A stretch of 34,820 nucleotides of DNA from an uncultured Collinsella sp. (GTDB lineage: Bacteria > Actinomycetota > Coriobacteriia > Coriobacteriales > Coriobacteriaceae). The DNA lies in contig CABUKS010000026.1 in assembly GCA_902492235.1 (NCBI GenBank), positions 1 to 34,820 on the forward strand, written 5' to 3'. How positions within the stretch are numbered: position 1 is the first letter of the stretch; the number at the start of each line of letters is the position of its first letter. A program made the translations under genes and the position numbers. The notes beneath the pieces are model-generated. The model did no database searches. It was not told the DNA's origin and was given only the letters and a program-made list of their open reading frames with translations. Of the stretch, positions 8,279 to 16,496 are shown piece after piece.

Positions 8279-10921
8279 ATGTTAGATAGATTTACCGATC
8301 GAGCGCGCAAGGTCATGTCGATGGCCAAACAGGAGGCGCTCGATCTGCACTCAAATAAGGTGGGCACCGAGCACCTGCTGCTCGCACTCGCCAAGGAGGA
8401 CGAGGGCATCGCTGCCGAGGCACTGCGCTCGCTCGATATCTCCTACGATGACATCATGGATACTCTCAAAGAGGTCCAGACCACGGTTCCCGAGCCCAGC
8501 GAGGAGACCGAGGCGGCCAAGCTCGCCTTTACGCCGCTCGTCATTAGCGTGATGGAGCGTTCGTTCCGCGTGGCGCGTGAGAACAACCAGACCTACGTGT
8601 CGACCGAGCACTTGCTGATCGGCATCGTCGAAGAGGGCAACGGCATGGCCATGGACATCCTCATGCGCCTGGGTGTGTCGTCCGCCTCCATCAAAAAGGC
8701 TATCGAGAAACTCACCGCCAAGGACCAGGACAAGAAGCGTCCGCTCGCCGGCGCCGGTGCCGGTCGTCCCGGTGCGGGCCTGCCGTTCTTTAGCGGCTCG
8801 GATGCCTCTCAGCAAAAGGGGAGTGGCACCGATACGCTTAAGCAGTTCGCGACCAACCTCACGCAGAAGGCGCGCGACGGCGAGCTCGACCCTGTAATCG
8901 GTCGCGAAAAGGAAGTCCAGCGTATGATGGAAATTCTTTCGCGCCGCACCAAGAACAACCCGCTCATTCTGGGCGACCCCGGCGTGGGCAAGACGGCCAT
9001 CGTCGAGGGCCTGGCTCAGCAGATTGCAGCCGGCAACGTGCCCGAGAACCTCATGAACCAGAATATTTGGACGCTCGACCTGCCGGGCCTCGTGGCGGGT
9101 GCCAAGTATCGCGGCGAGTTTGAGGAGCGCCTCAAGAACGTGATCCAGGAGGCCACCGAAGCCGACGACGTCATCCTGTTTATCGACGAGATGCACACCA
9201 TCATCGGTGCCGGTTCTGCCGAGGGCTCCATCGACGCGAGCTCCATGCTCAAGCCCGTGCTCGCGCGCGGTGCCTTCCAGATTATCGGCGCCACCACGGC
9301 CGAGGAATTCCGCAAGTACCTCACCAAGGACCCGGCCTTCGAGCGTCGCTTCCAGACCATCGATGTCGAGGAGCCGAGCGTCGAGGACACGGTCAAGATC
9401 CTGACCGCGCTCAAGCCGCGCTACGAGGAGCACCACCATGTGCGCTATACGCAGGGTGCTATCGAGGCCGCCGCGAACCTTTCCAACCGCTACATCCAGG
9501 ATCGCTTCCTGCCCGATAAGGCCATCGACCTCATCGACGAGGCCGGCGCCCGCGCTCGCATCGCCGCGAATCGCGCGCCCGAGCCGGTGCGTGAGGCCGA
9601 GCATCGCGTGGAGGAGCTTAAGGCCGCCGCGCAGGAGGCCACCGAGAGCGACGACATGAACAAGGCCGCCGAGATCACCGAGCAGCAGAAGGCCGCCGAG
9701 ATTGAGCTCGCCGAGGCCAAGGCCGCCTGGACCGCCGAGCTCGACGCCAGCCCGCTCACCATCGATGTCTCCCAGATCGCCGACATCGTGTCCGTGACTT
9801 CGGGCGTGCCGGTGTCTTCGCTTACCGAGAGCGAGAGCCGTCGCCTGCTGCAAGCCGAAAGCGTGCTCAAGACGCGCATCATCGGTCAGGATGAGGCTGT
9901 CGAGGCAGTTGCCAAGGCCGTGCGCCGCAGCCGCTCGCCGCTCAAGGACCCGCATCGTCCCGGTGGTAGCTTTATCTTCCTTGGTCCCACCGGCACAGGC
10001 AAGACCGAGCTCGCTAAGACGCTCGCCGAGTACCTCTTTGGCAGTAAGGACGCGCTCATCAGCTTCGACATGTCGGAGTTCGGCAGCGAGTTCGAGGTCT
10101 CCAAGCTTATCGGTAGCCCTCCGGGTTACGTGGGCCACGACGAGGGCGGTCAGCTTACCAAGGCCGTTCGTCGTCACCCGTACTCGGTCGTGCTGTTCGA
10201 CGAGATCGAGAAGGCGCACCCCGACATCTTCAACATTCTGCTGCAGGTGCTGGAGGAGGGTCGTCTGACCGATAGCCAGGGCAAGACGGTTGACTTCCGC
10301 AACACCGTGATCATCATGACATCCAACGTGGGCGCCCGCGAGATTGCGCAGGATGCGAGCGTTGGCTTTGGCACCACCGGCGAGCAGGGTCTCACGTCGA
10401 GTGAGATCCGTGGTCGCGCGATGGGCGAGCTCAAGCGCCTGTTCCGCCCCGAGCTGCTCAACCGTATCGACGACATTGTGGTGTTCCAGAAGCTCTCGGG
10501 CGAGAATCTCACCAAGATCGCGCACCTGCTGGTGGACGACCTGCGTCAGCGTTTGATTGCCAACGGCATGAACATCAAGCTCACCGATGCGGCCTATGAC
10601 AAGATCGTGGCCGAGGGCACCGACCTCACCAACGGTGCGCGTCCGCTGCGCCGCGCCATTCAAAAGCTCATCGAGGACCCGCTGTCCGAGGAGCTCCTGG
10701 CCGGCGAGTGGGGCGAGGGCGATACCGTCCTGTGCGACGTGGCCGATGGCAAGTTTGTCTTTAGCCACGGCACGGGCGAGATCCCGGCACCGCGTCCGGC
10801 GGGCACGCTCGGTGGCGATACCGCCCCGGCGGCACCGCACACCGGCAACGCCGCGCCCGTGAGCGGCGGCGTGACCTCGGGCCCCGGCGGCATGATGCAA
10901 GCCGGTTCCGGCGCGCTGTAG
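8279..10921 (+). CDS. clpC: ATP-dependent Clp protease ATP-binding subunit ClpC
   Basis: Hexameric AAA+ unfoldase that feeds substrates to ClpP, in the cytoplasm. The 880 residues show the double Clp-N repeat (about 1-145), a Gly/Pro/Ala linker, and a first ATPase module with Walker A GDPGVGKT at 232-239 and a VILFIDEMHT Walker B. A middle coiled coil with a UVR-like segment follows (about 435-480), then a second module with GPTGTGKT at 569-576 and a GYVGHDEGGQL pore loop, and a Gly/Pro-rich tail. The UVR-like middle region and overall form favour ClpC over ClpA/ClpB. The ATG at 8279 (AAGGA nine bases upstream) is chosen over an in-frame ATG at 8246. Unlike the Bacillus operon, no ctsR/mcsA/mcsB precede it. 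It ends at a strong terminator. Confidence 0.93.
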   Translation: MLDRFTDRARKVMSMAKQEALDLHSNKVGTEHLLLALAKEDEGIAAEALRSLDISYDDIMDTLKEVQTTVPEPSEETEAAKLAFTPLVISVMERSFRVARENNQTYVSTEHLLIGIVEEGNGMAMDILMRLGVSSASIKKAIEKLTAKDQDKKRPLAGAGAGRPGAGLPFFSGSDASQQKGSGTDTLKQFATNLTQKARDGELDPVIGREKEVQRMMEILSRRTKNNPLILGDPGVGKTAIVEGLAQQIAAGNVPENLMNQNIWTLDLPGLVAGAKYRGEFEERLKNVIQEATEADDVILFIDEMHTIIGAGSAEGSIDASSMLKPVLARGAFQIIGATTAEEFRKYLTKDPAFERRFQTIDVEEPSVEDTVKILTALKPRYEEHHHVRYTQGAIEAAANLSNRYIQDRFLPDKAIDLIDEAGARARIAANRAPEPVREAEHRVEELKAAAQEATESDDMNKAAEITEQQKAAEIELAEAKAAWTAELDASPLTIDVSQIADIVSVTSGVPVSSLTESESRRLLQAESVLKTRIIGQDEAVEAVAKAVRRSRSPLKDPHRPGGSFIFLGPTGTGKTELAKTLAEYLFGSKDALISFDMSEFGSEFEVSKLIGSPPGYVGHDEGGQLTKAVRRHPYSVVLFDEIEKAHPDIFNILLQVLEEGRLTDSQGKTVDFRNTVIIMTSNVGAREIAQDASVGFGTTGEQGLTSSEIRGRAMGELKRLFRPELLNRIDDIVVFQKLSGENLTKIAHLLVDDLRQRLIANGMNIKLTDAAYDKIVAEGTDLTNGARPLRRAIQKLIEDPLSEELLAGEWGEGDTVLCDVADGKFVFSHGTGEIPAPRPAGTLGGDTAPAAPHTGNAAPVSGGVTSGPGGMMQAGSGAL

Positions 10922-10942
10922 GGATTAAACATACCTTGTATA

Positions 10943-10979
10943 ACGGGGGCGTTTCCGATAAGGAGGCGCCCCCGTTTCT
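10943..10979 (+). terminator. clpC intrinsic terminator
   Basis: ACGGGGGCG (10943-10951) pairs with CGCCCCCGT (10967-10975), followed by TTCTATT. Confidence 0.85.
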
Positions 10980-11004
10980 ATTGAAATGTGCTTCAATCTG
11001 CCGT

Positions 11005-11033
11005 GCTATACTGAAATTGAGATTCAGTATAGC
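11005..11033. promoter_or_regulatory. Operator/promoter of the RelB-PIN module
   Basis: GCTATACTGAA (11005-11015) and TTCAGTATAGC (11023-11033) are perfect 11-bp arms around 7 bases. The left arm contains an extended -10 element (TGCTATACT, 11004-11012). The right arm runs into the AAAGGAG ribosome site. This is the usual layout for antitoxin autorepression. Confidence 0.75.
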
Positions 11034-11045
11034 AAAGGAGTTGAT

Positions 11046-11414
11046 ATGCCTACATCAATACTCGACACGCGGCCAGTTCAGATGAACGTGCGTATAGATC
11101 GCCAGCTCAAAGAGGCAGGAGACGCCGTACTGACTCATATTGGCATGACGCCGTCACAAGCTGTGAGGGAGCTGTGGCAGTACTTGACCGAGAACGGTCA
11201 TATGCCCGTCGCAAAAAAGAATGATGACGAAGTCCTGCCTGACGACATACGATCGAAGGCGAGTTCGTCCCGCGTCTCGGAAGGGGCTGCGTTAATTTCG
11301 AATTTTTATGAGCGGTTCTCGATTCAGAGGCCGAGCCCCGATGAAGCTTTTGATTACGACGAGTTATACGATCAAATGATGATCGAGAGATTCAGCGATT
11401 GGATCGAATTATGA
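11046..11414 (+). CDS. RelB/DinJ-family antitoxin
   Basis: 122 residues. The N-terminal ribbon-helix-helix has the DinJ/RelB signature: a basic MNVRIDRQLKEAGDAVL strand-helix, then GMTPSQAVRELWQYL (about 13-50). It should bind DNA as a dimer at the palindrome just upstream. The C-terminal half is long and acidic (residues about 60-122) and probably wraps the toxin. The ATG at 11046 follows AAAGGAG closely. Its stop overlaps the toxin start by four bases (ATGA), giving translational coupling. The family normally partners a RelE/YafQ-type toxin; here the partner is a PIN-domain protein. Confidence 0.82.
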   Translation: MPTSILDTRPVQMNVRIDRQLKEAGDAVLTHIGMTPSQAVRELWQYLTENGHMPVAKKNDDEVLPDDIRSKASSSRVSEGAALISNFYERFSIQRPSPDEAFDYDELYDQMMIERFSDWIEL

Positions 11415-11938
11415 GCGGCGTCGGAACGAAACGTGTGCTCAAGCTGTTGATCGACACGAACGTCTGGCTAGATTACTTTCTCGCTCGTACGAATGCGACC
11501 AGGCCGATAGTCGAGCTCCTTTCTCGCGCGGCGGAAGCGGAGGATATCGTCCTCTTCTCTTCCTCCCTGTCTGTCAAAGACATCTATTACATTCTGGGGA
11601 GGACGATGAAGGCCGACGCCCGCCGTGAGGGGGCTCTCACTCCCGAAGCCATCGCCGGTGCCGACGAGACAGCGTGGGCGTGTGTTCGCCTGATTCGGCA
11701 AAAGTCGATTATTGCCTCGGTCGGTGCAGACGAGGTCTTCGACTCCTTTGTGTTCAAGTATCATCACAACGACTTTGAGGACGACCTGTTGCTGGGCGTC
11801 GCCAATCGCATTGATGCCGATTACGTCGTGACAGAGGACAAAAATCTCATCAAACATACCAATGGTGTATGCATTAATGTTCAACAGGCGTTGAAGTTGG
11901 TTGAAGGGTCCAACGTCCCTTCGGCACGGCCCGTCTAA
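11411..11938 (+). CDS. PIN-domain toxin ribonuclease
   Basis: 175 residues with a PIN fold. The first acidic residue is in LLIDTNVWLDYF (about 12-23), with middle acids around EVFDSF and the C-terminal Asp in DADYVVTEDKNLIKH (about 136-150). PIN toxins cut RNA with Mg2+/Mn2+ (VapC-like). The family call is from these motifs; the RNA target is unknown. The start at 11411 gives the ATGA overlap with the antitoxin. An in-frame TTG at 11399 is less likely. The following gap (11939-12086) shows no gene. Confidence 0.82.
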   Translation: MSGVGTKRVLKLLIDTNVWLDYFLARTNATRPIVELLSRAAEAEDIVLFSSSLSVKDIYYILGRTMKADARREGALTPEAIAGADETAWACVRLIRQKSIIASVGADEVFDSFVFKYHHNDFEDDLLLGVANRIDADYVVTEDKNLIKHTNGVCINVQQALKLVEGSNVPSARPV

Positions 11939-12086
11939 CCTGCTTTATCTTGATAAAGTGGCGTTTCCTCGCCGTTAGCCGATGATGCGAGGGCGCTCGG
12001 CGTTTTCGACTGGTTTATGCACGCAAAGTCTGGGAATATACAAGTCGCATGTCTTACTGTCTAACCAGTTGCGCCAAGGAGGCACC

Positions 12087-13544
12087 ATGGACTACAAGAT
12101 TACCGGCTACGAGCCCGCCCAGCTGTTCCATTTCTTTGAGGAGGTCAGCGCGATCCCCCGTGGGTCTGGCAACGAGAAGGGCATCAGCGATTTCCTGGTC
12201 GCGTTTGCCAAGGAGCGCGGTCTCGATGTGTATCAGGACGAGGTCTACAACGTCATCATTCGCAAGCCCGCATCTGCCGGCGCCGAGAATGCCCCGACTG
12301 TGATGCTGCAGGGCCACATCGACATGGTGTGCGACAAGCTGGGCTCCGTTGAGCACGACTTTACGACCGATGGTATCGACCTGGTCGTCAAGGACGGCGT
12401 CCTCACCGCTAACGGCACCACTCTGGGCGCCGACAACGGTATTGCCGTCGCTCTGATGCTCACTGTGCTCAACGACGATTCGATTGCTCATCCGGCTCTC
12501 GAGTGCGTGTTCACCACCGACGAGGAGACCGGCCTGGTTGGCGCCGAGACGCTCGACAAGTCCCAGATTAGCGCTCGCACCATGATTAACCTTGACTCCG
12601 AGGAAGAGGGCGTTGCTACCGTCAGCTGCGCCGGCGGTGTCGTCGTTACCTACACCTGTCCGATCGCGCGCGAGTACAAGACCGGTAGCACCCTCACGCT
12701 CGACATCTCCGGCCTGCTGGGCGGCCACTCCGGCAGCGATATCAACCTGGAGCGCGGCAACGGCAACCTCATCATGGCCCGCATCATCGACCGCCTGATG
12801 GTTGCCGGCGAGCCCGCCATCGTCAGCTTCAACGGCGGCACCAAGGACAACGCCATCAACCGTGAGTGCAAGGCTGTTCTGGTCTACGCCGACCACGCTG
12901 CCGCCGAGGCCGCGGCCCAGATCGCAAAGGGCATCATCGCCGACGTCACTGCCGAGCTCGAGGTCTTCGACCCCGGCTTTACCTGCACCGTCGAGATTGC
13001 CGACAACGCCGAGGTCGAGGCCATGGACCAGAAGTCCGCGCTTGCCCTCATCCGCGCCCTGCGTCTTGCCCCCAACGGTGTGATTCGCCGCAACGTCGCC
13101 ACCGACGGCTCCGTGGAGGTTTCCTCCAACATCGGTGTGGTTGCCACTTCTGACGACGAGGTCAAGATCATGTTGTCCCCGCGCTCCTCGATCACCTCGC
13201 TGCAGAACGAGTTCAAGGACCGCCTGCAGACGCTGGCCGATGTCCTGGGCTTCGACGCCAAGTTTGAGTTCGAGTATCCCGGCTGGAGCTATGCCGAGCA
13301 TTCGCCGGTCCGCGACGTCTTTGTCGAGAGCTATCGCGAGCTCTTTGGCTCCGAGCTGCGCATCGAGTCCATTCACGCCGGCCTTGAGTGCGGCCTGTTT
13401 GCCGAGGCCCTGCACGGCTTGGACGCCATCGCCGTGGGCCCGACGCTCTCCGATGTCCACACTCCGGACGAGAGCATGGAGCTTGCTTCTGCCGAGCGCT
13501 TCTACGAGCTGCTCATCGACGTCCTCAAGCGCCTCGCTGCGTAA
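12087..13544 (+). CDS. pepD: Aminoacyl-histidine dipeptidase (PepD-like, M20 family)
   Basis: Cytosolic zinc dipeptidase of the M20 clan, cleaving Xaa-His and other dipeptides. The 485 residues show the M20 metal motifs in order: QGHIDMV (about 74-80), TLGADNGIAVAL (about 112-123), FTTDEETGLVGA (about 140-151) with the catalytic Glu, LLGGHSGSDI (about 210-219), and a C-terminal GLECGLF with a late HTPDESM metal-ligand segment. Length matches PepD. The ATG at 12087 has CAAGGAGG upstream, ruling out an earlier start at 11982. The gene is monocistronic and ends at a strong terminator. Confidence 0.92.
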   Translation: MDYKITGYEPAQLFHFFEEVSAIPRGSGNEKGISDFLVAFAKERGLDVYQDEVYNVIIRKPASAGAENAPTVMLQGHIDMVCDKLGSVEHDFTTDGIDLVVKDGVLTANGTTLGADNGIAVALMLTVLNDDSIAHPALECVFTTDEETGLVGAETLDKSQISARTMINLDSEEEGVATVSCAGGVVVTYTCPIAREYKTGSTLTLDISGLLGGHSGSDINLERGNGNLIMARIIDRLMVAGEPAIVSFNGGTKDNAINRECKAVLVYADHAAAEAAAQIAKGIIADVTAELEVFDPGFTCTVEIADNAEVEAMDQKSALALIRALRLAPNGVIRRNVATDGSVEVSSNIGVVATSDDEVKIMLSPRSSITSLQNEFKDRLQTLADVLGFDAKFEFEYPGWSYAEHSPVRDVFVESYRELFGSELRIESIHAGLECGLFAEALHGLDAIAVGPTLSDVHTPDESMELASAERFYELLIDVLKRLAA

Positions 13545-13599
13545 AGGTTGCGCTAGCAGCAGTCCGAGCCACGTGCTAGCGGATTGCAAATGACATTAT

Positions 13600-13648
13600 G
13601 AGAGGGGGCACCCGGTCTTTTGCGACGGGTGCCCCCTCTCTTTTGTTT
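13600..13648. terminator. Terminator between pepD and the converging hipA
   Basis: GAGAGGGGGCACCCG (13600-13614) pairs perfectly with CGGGTGCCCCCTCTC (13626-13640), with TTTTGTTT after it on the plus strand. On the minus strand the hairpin is followed by ATAATG, so it works best for pepD. Confidence 0.9.
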
Positions 13649-13672
13649 GAAAAATGGGAAATAGTCTGGTGT

Positions 13673-14977
13673 CTAGTCCATTTCTGCCCTGATGAGCTCG
13701 AGGGTGCGCTGGCAGTTTTCGCGGACGGGGCCGAGCATATGCTCGCGCAGGTCCGCCATGCCGGGCAGGTCGGCGTATTCGTCCATGACCTCTTCCATGC
13801 AAATGGGTACCTCGTAGGCGAGGTCCATCATGGTCGCAAAGCAAAACTTCTCGGATAGCCCGGCATCGGTAAGCGCCGCCTCCAGCGCGGGGTCGCCCAT
13901 ACCGTGGTATCGGCGGATAGCGCCTGGACCGATGCACCCCACACGGTTCTCGCCGCCAACGCCCATGGCAAGGCGCGCCCGGCGGCGCATGCGCTCATAC
14001 GCCAAACCCGACGCGACATCGTACATACGAGCCATCATGGCTGCGCCGTCGTTTCCAAGGAGCAGGGAATAGTTTTTCGCGTGCGCATCCGGTGCGCCGA
14101 TAATGGCGTTGAAGAACAGTATCTGCGTAAACAGATACAGGTTAAGTTGATGGTGGCTCGTATTTACGAGGAGCTCTTGTATATCGCGTGCGCTCGGGCC
14201 GCCGTCTGCCGTGCACTTTTGAGCGGGCATCACTCCAAGAGCCTGACAGAGGTCTTCTTGGTGTAGACGTCTGATTGTCCCGTCCTTGGCTTTCACGCGG
14301 TCGTAACGCTCAACAATGAGGGCGGGCTCGTCCTCAAATAAGCGATATTCAACGTTTGCCGTTGCGATACCTGCGCGCTGGGCGCTTTTCATGCAGACAA
14401 ACTCATTAAGCGCCTCGAGCTTAAATCCGATAACACCATTTTTGAAAATATGCGTCGTGGGCGATGAACCCACGCATTCGCACCAGCTGCCGTCTATAAG
14501 CGCGAGCGCGAACTTGCCCTGGTTGCCCCCAAGTGACCAACTTTCATCTTGGCCCATCCACGATGCCTCGCGGTCATCTCTGATCGACTTGAGACGGAGG
14601 GCAATATCGTGGTCGTCTATAGGGCGGTATTCGCCGTCGCGATGCAGGACGGCGTCGACGTCTTCTTCGGCACAAAACTGTACTCCGCCCGGACAGTCGA
14701 GTCCGATATGGCTGAGCAGCGCAACGGGATTGTTGGGCCTAACGTCGAATTCGGCGGCAATCGCTTTTCGTTGGTCCTCGCTGTCGGGTAGAAGGCCAAA
14801 CAGGTACGGATTCATGACCTGTTGGCCGTATGTGCGATTTGATACGGGTATGTTGGTCGATAGGGCTGGCCCGTCATAGTCTTGGTCGTAGGTAAAGCTG
14901 ATAAGACCGTTCTCATCTTGCGTGAGCGTTCCCGCAGGTACGCCGCAAATAATGGTCCGAAGTGATGTTTTGGCCAT
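13673..14977 (-). CDS. hipA: HipA-family serine/threonine kinase toxin
   Basis: HipA toxins are kinases that inactivate a translation factor (glutamyl-tRNA synthetase in E. coli) and cause dormancy. The 434 residues have the N-terminal HipA domain (about 5-105), then SLGGNQGKFAL (148-158), THIFK (175-179), the helix ALNEF, ERYDR (223-227), HQEDLCQALG, the catalytic loop GAPDAHAKN (294-302; Asp297) and YDVAS (319-323) as metal site. All key kinase positions look intact, so it should be active. It starts 3 bases after hipB ends, with AAGGGAA inside the hipB tail as ribosome site. The in vivo target here is unknown. Confidence 0.88.
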   Translation of the reverse strand: MAKTSLRTIICGVPAGTLTQDENGLISFTYDQDYDGPALSTNIPVSNRTYGQQVMNPYLFGLLPDSEDQRKAIAAEFDVRPNNPVALLSHIGLDCPGGVQFCAEEDVDAVLHRDGEYRPIDDHDIALRLKSIRDDREASWMGQDESWSLGGNQGKFALALIDGSWCECVGSSPTTHIFKNGVIGFKLEALNEFVCMKSAQRAGIATANVEYRLFEDEPALIVERYDRVKAKDGTIRRLHQEDLCQALGVMPAQKCTADGGPSARDIQELLVNTSHHQLNLYLFTQILFFNAIIGAPDAHAKNYSLLLGNDGAAMMARMYDVASGLAYERMRRRARLAMGVGGENRVGCIGPGAIRRYHGMGDPALEAALTDAGLSEKFCFATMMDLAYEVPICMEEVMDEYADLPGMADLREHMLGPVRENCQRTLELIRAEMD

Positions 14978-14980
14978 TGG

Positions 14981-15451
14981 CTATTTCCCTTCGGGCTTGG
15001 TTTGGTTAGATGCGTTTGCGGCAATCGAGACTCCGAGATTGGACATGGCGAAATCGGCGAAGACCTCGTCGTAGAGTGCGGATGTAAAGGGGGCATCTGG
15101 AAGAGCCGGAATGGCGGTACTACGACGGTTGCGATGATGAGGACGTTGAGTGTGATGGTGCCTGGGGATGCTGCGAGGCAGCGGATTGGCATGCGGGGCG
15201 TCGACTGGTCGCTCGTTTTTCGCTTCGTCGATATCCCCTTGTGCTGCGAGCGCCAGTCCAAGAGCGTCGAAAATCGCCAGCAACTTGTCGAGTCGAATGC
15301 CGGTGGCGTCTCCTAGCTCGAGCGATGCGAGCAGGCGCTCCGAAACACCGGCCTTTTTGGCGAGGGCGGCACGGGTGAGACCCTGAGTCTCGCGTGCCTG
15401 GCGCACATAGATGCCAGCTTGGCGCGGTGTGGTGATGGGAAGGGTGTCCAC
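14981..15451 (-). CDS. hipB: HipB-like XRE-family antitoxin
   Basis: 156 residues. The N-terminal helix-turn-helix (about 10-75) reads RQARETQGLTRAALAKKAGV, then SERLLASLELG, typical of Cro/C1-type HipB proteins. The C-terminal 80 residues are rich in His, Arg and Pro and look disordered, longer than in E. coli HipB. It should repress the pair and neutralise HipA. The GTG start at 15451 has AGGAG six bases upstream. Three operators lie between it and the upstream mntP terminator. Confidence 0.85.
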   Translation of the reverse strand: MDTLPITTPRQAGIYVRQARETQGLTRAALAKKAGVSERLLASLELGDATGIRLDKLLAIFDALGLALAAQGDIDEAKNERPVDAPHANPLPRSIPRHHHTQRPHHRNRRSTAIPALPDAPFTSALYDEVFADFAMSNLGVSIAANASNQTKPEGK

Positions 15452-15466
15452 GGCGATCTCCTAACG

Positions 15467-15534
15467 TGCAGACTTTTGCATATCAGTATGACATGCAAAA
15501 GTCTGCATGAAAAGGCCTCATGCAAAACTCTGCA
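15467..15534. promoter_or_regulatory. Three hipBA operators with 27-bp spacing
   Basis: TGCAGACTTTTGCA (15467-15480), TGCAAAAGTCTGCA (15494-15507; exact reverse complement of the first) and TGCAAAACTCTGCA (15521-15534; one base different). Starts are spaced exactly 27 bp twice. All lie upstream of the hipB start. This is the expected arrangement for cooperative binding by HipB dimers. Confidence 0.78.
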
Positions 15535-15542
15535 TGAGGCCT
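15510..15542 (-). terminator. mntP terminator that contains a hipBA operator
   Basis: AGGCCTCATGCA (15513-15524) and TGCATGAGGCCT (15531-15542) form a perfect 12-bp stem with a 6-nt loop. Read on the minus strand it is followed by TTTT (15510-15513). The third operator forms the top of the stem. Confidence 0.72.
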
Positions 15543-15571
15543 CATACGGACGTTTAGTTTTGAAGGGTGTT

Positions 15572-16150
15572 TTACAGCACCAAAATCCCCAGATGCTCAA
15601 GTAAGATCTTAAGCCCGATGAGGATGAGCACGACGCCACCCACGATGGTGGCTGGCTTTTCGTAGCGCGCGCCAAAGGTGTGGCCGATCGCTACGCCGGC
15701 AACGGAGAAGACAAAGGTCGTGATGCCAATGAGCGACACGGCGGGAACGATATCGACCGAGAGCGCGGCAAACGAGATGCCCACGGCAAGCGCGTCAATC
15801 GAGGTGGCGATTGCGAGGATCAGGTACTCGCCCAGGTCGATCTTTTCGGCATCCTTGCCGTCGCCTTCGTTCTCGTCCTCAGTAAAGGCTTCCCACAGCA
15901 TCTTGCCGCCGATAAAGGCGAGCAGGATAAAGGCGATCCAGTGGTCGATGGGGCTGATGATGCCCATGAACTGGCTACCAAGGGCCCACCCAATTACGGG
16001 CATGCCGGCCTGGAAACCGCCAAAGAACAGGCCGAGTATCACGGCGACCTTAAGGTTGATCCTTTTCATGCCAAGGCCCTTGCAGATGGATACGGCAAAA
16101 GCGTCCATAGAAAGGCCGATAGCGAGCAACACAAGCTCTGCGAGTCCCAT
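15572..16150 (-). CDS. mntP: Manganese efflux pump MntP
   Basis: 192-residue integral membrane Mn2+ exporter with about six membrane segments in two halves. Each half has an acidic signature: IGLSMDAFAVSICKGL near residue 10 and AIATSIDALAVGISFA near residue 115. These duplicated Asp-containing helices are the family hallmark. A charged cytoplasmic loop (EDENEGDGKDAEK, about 95-107) separates them. The ATG at 16150 is chosen. A longer frame from 16303 would translate the riboswitch and is rejected. Expression is presumably turned on by Mn2+ through the upstream yybP-ykoY element. Confidence 0.93.
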   Translation of the reverse strand: MGLAELVLLAIGLSMDAFAVSICKGLGMKRINLKVAVILGLFFGGFQAGMPVIGWALGSQFMGIISPIDHWIAFILLAFIGGKMLWEAFTEDENEGDGKDAEKIDLGEYLILAIATSIDALAVGISFAALSVDIVPAVSLIGITTFVFSVAGVAIGHTFGARYEKPATIVGGVVLILIGLKILLEHLGILVL

Positions 16151-16203
16151 AGTCTGGCTCCCTCTCTGCGGGCGGGCCCGCGTGTACCTCTTGGGGGAGT
16201 AAC

Positions 16204-16336
16204 AAAAAAGACCCGTGGCGTACGCGTTGCGCGCACAGCCACGAGTCTCGTTCATTAAGGCAAGCCAGGCCGCATCGGCCAGTGTGTTGACTTGCCGCGC
16301 CACCGGAGGCGAACCCGATCACGCGACTACTCCCTC
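16204..16336 (-). promoter_or_regulatory. yybP-ykoY manganese riboswitch with terminator
   Basis: On the minus strand the leader opens with GAGGGAGTAG (complement 16327-16336) and later has AATGAACGAGACT, both hallmarks of the yybP-ykoY aptamer, with hairpins between. GACTCGTGGC (complement 16238-16247) pairs with GCCACGGGTC (complement 16210-16219), followed by TTTTTT. That is an intrinsic terminator whose 5' strand overlaps the aptamer's GAGACT end, so ligand binding would prevent it. The element sits directly before mntP, which this class controls. Confidence 0.85.
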
Positions 16337-16496
16337 ATTTATGCGAATCCCGATGCTACCACATGAACAGCTGATTTGGGTTGGGCTCTCAGCTGTGTTC
16401 GCTCATTCTGTAAGCATCGGATTTCGCAAGCGCCGCAGGGACAAACCGTGAGAAACTATTTAGCGTTTATGGAGCGTATACGATGGGAGCGATGCC

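Noticed and set aside
8351..10900. 849-codon minus-strand open frame opposite clpC
   Set aside because: Antisense shadow; composition follows the ClpC codons and no motif is seen.
12054..13589. 511-codon minus-strand open frame opposite pepD
   Set aside because: Antisense shadow of the PepD-like gene.
16151..16303. N-terminal extension of MntP
   Set aside because: The extra codons translate the riboswitch terminator; family proteins start at the MGLAELVLL position.
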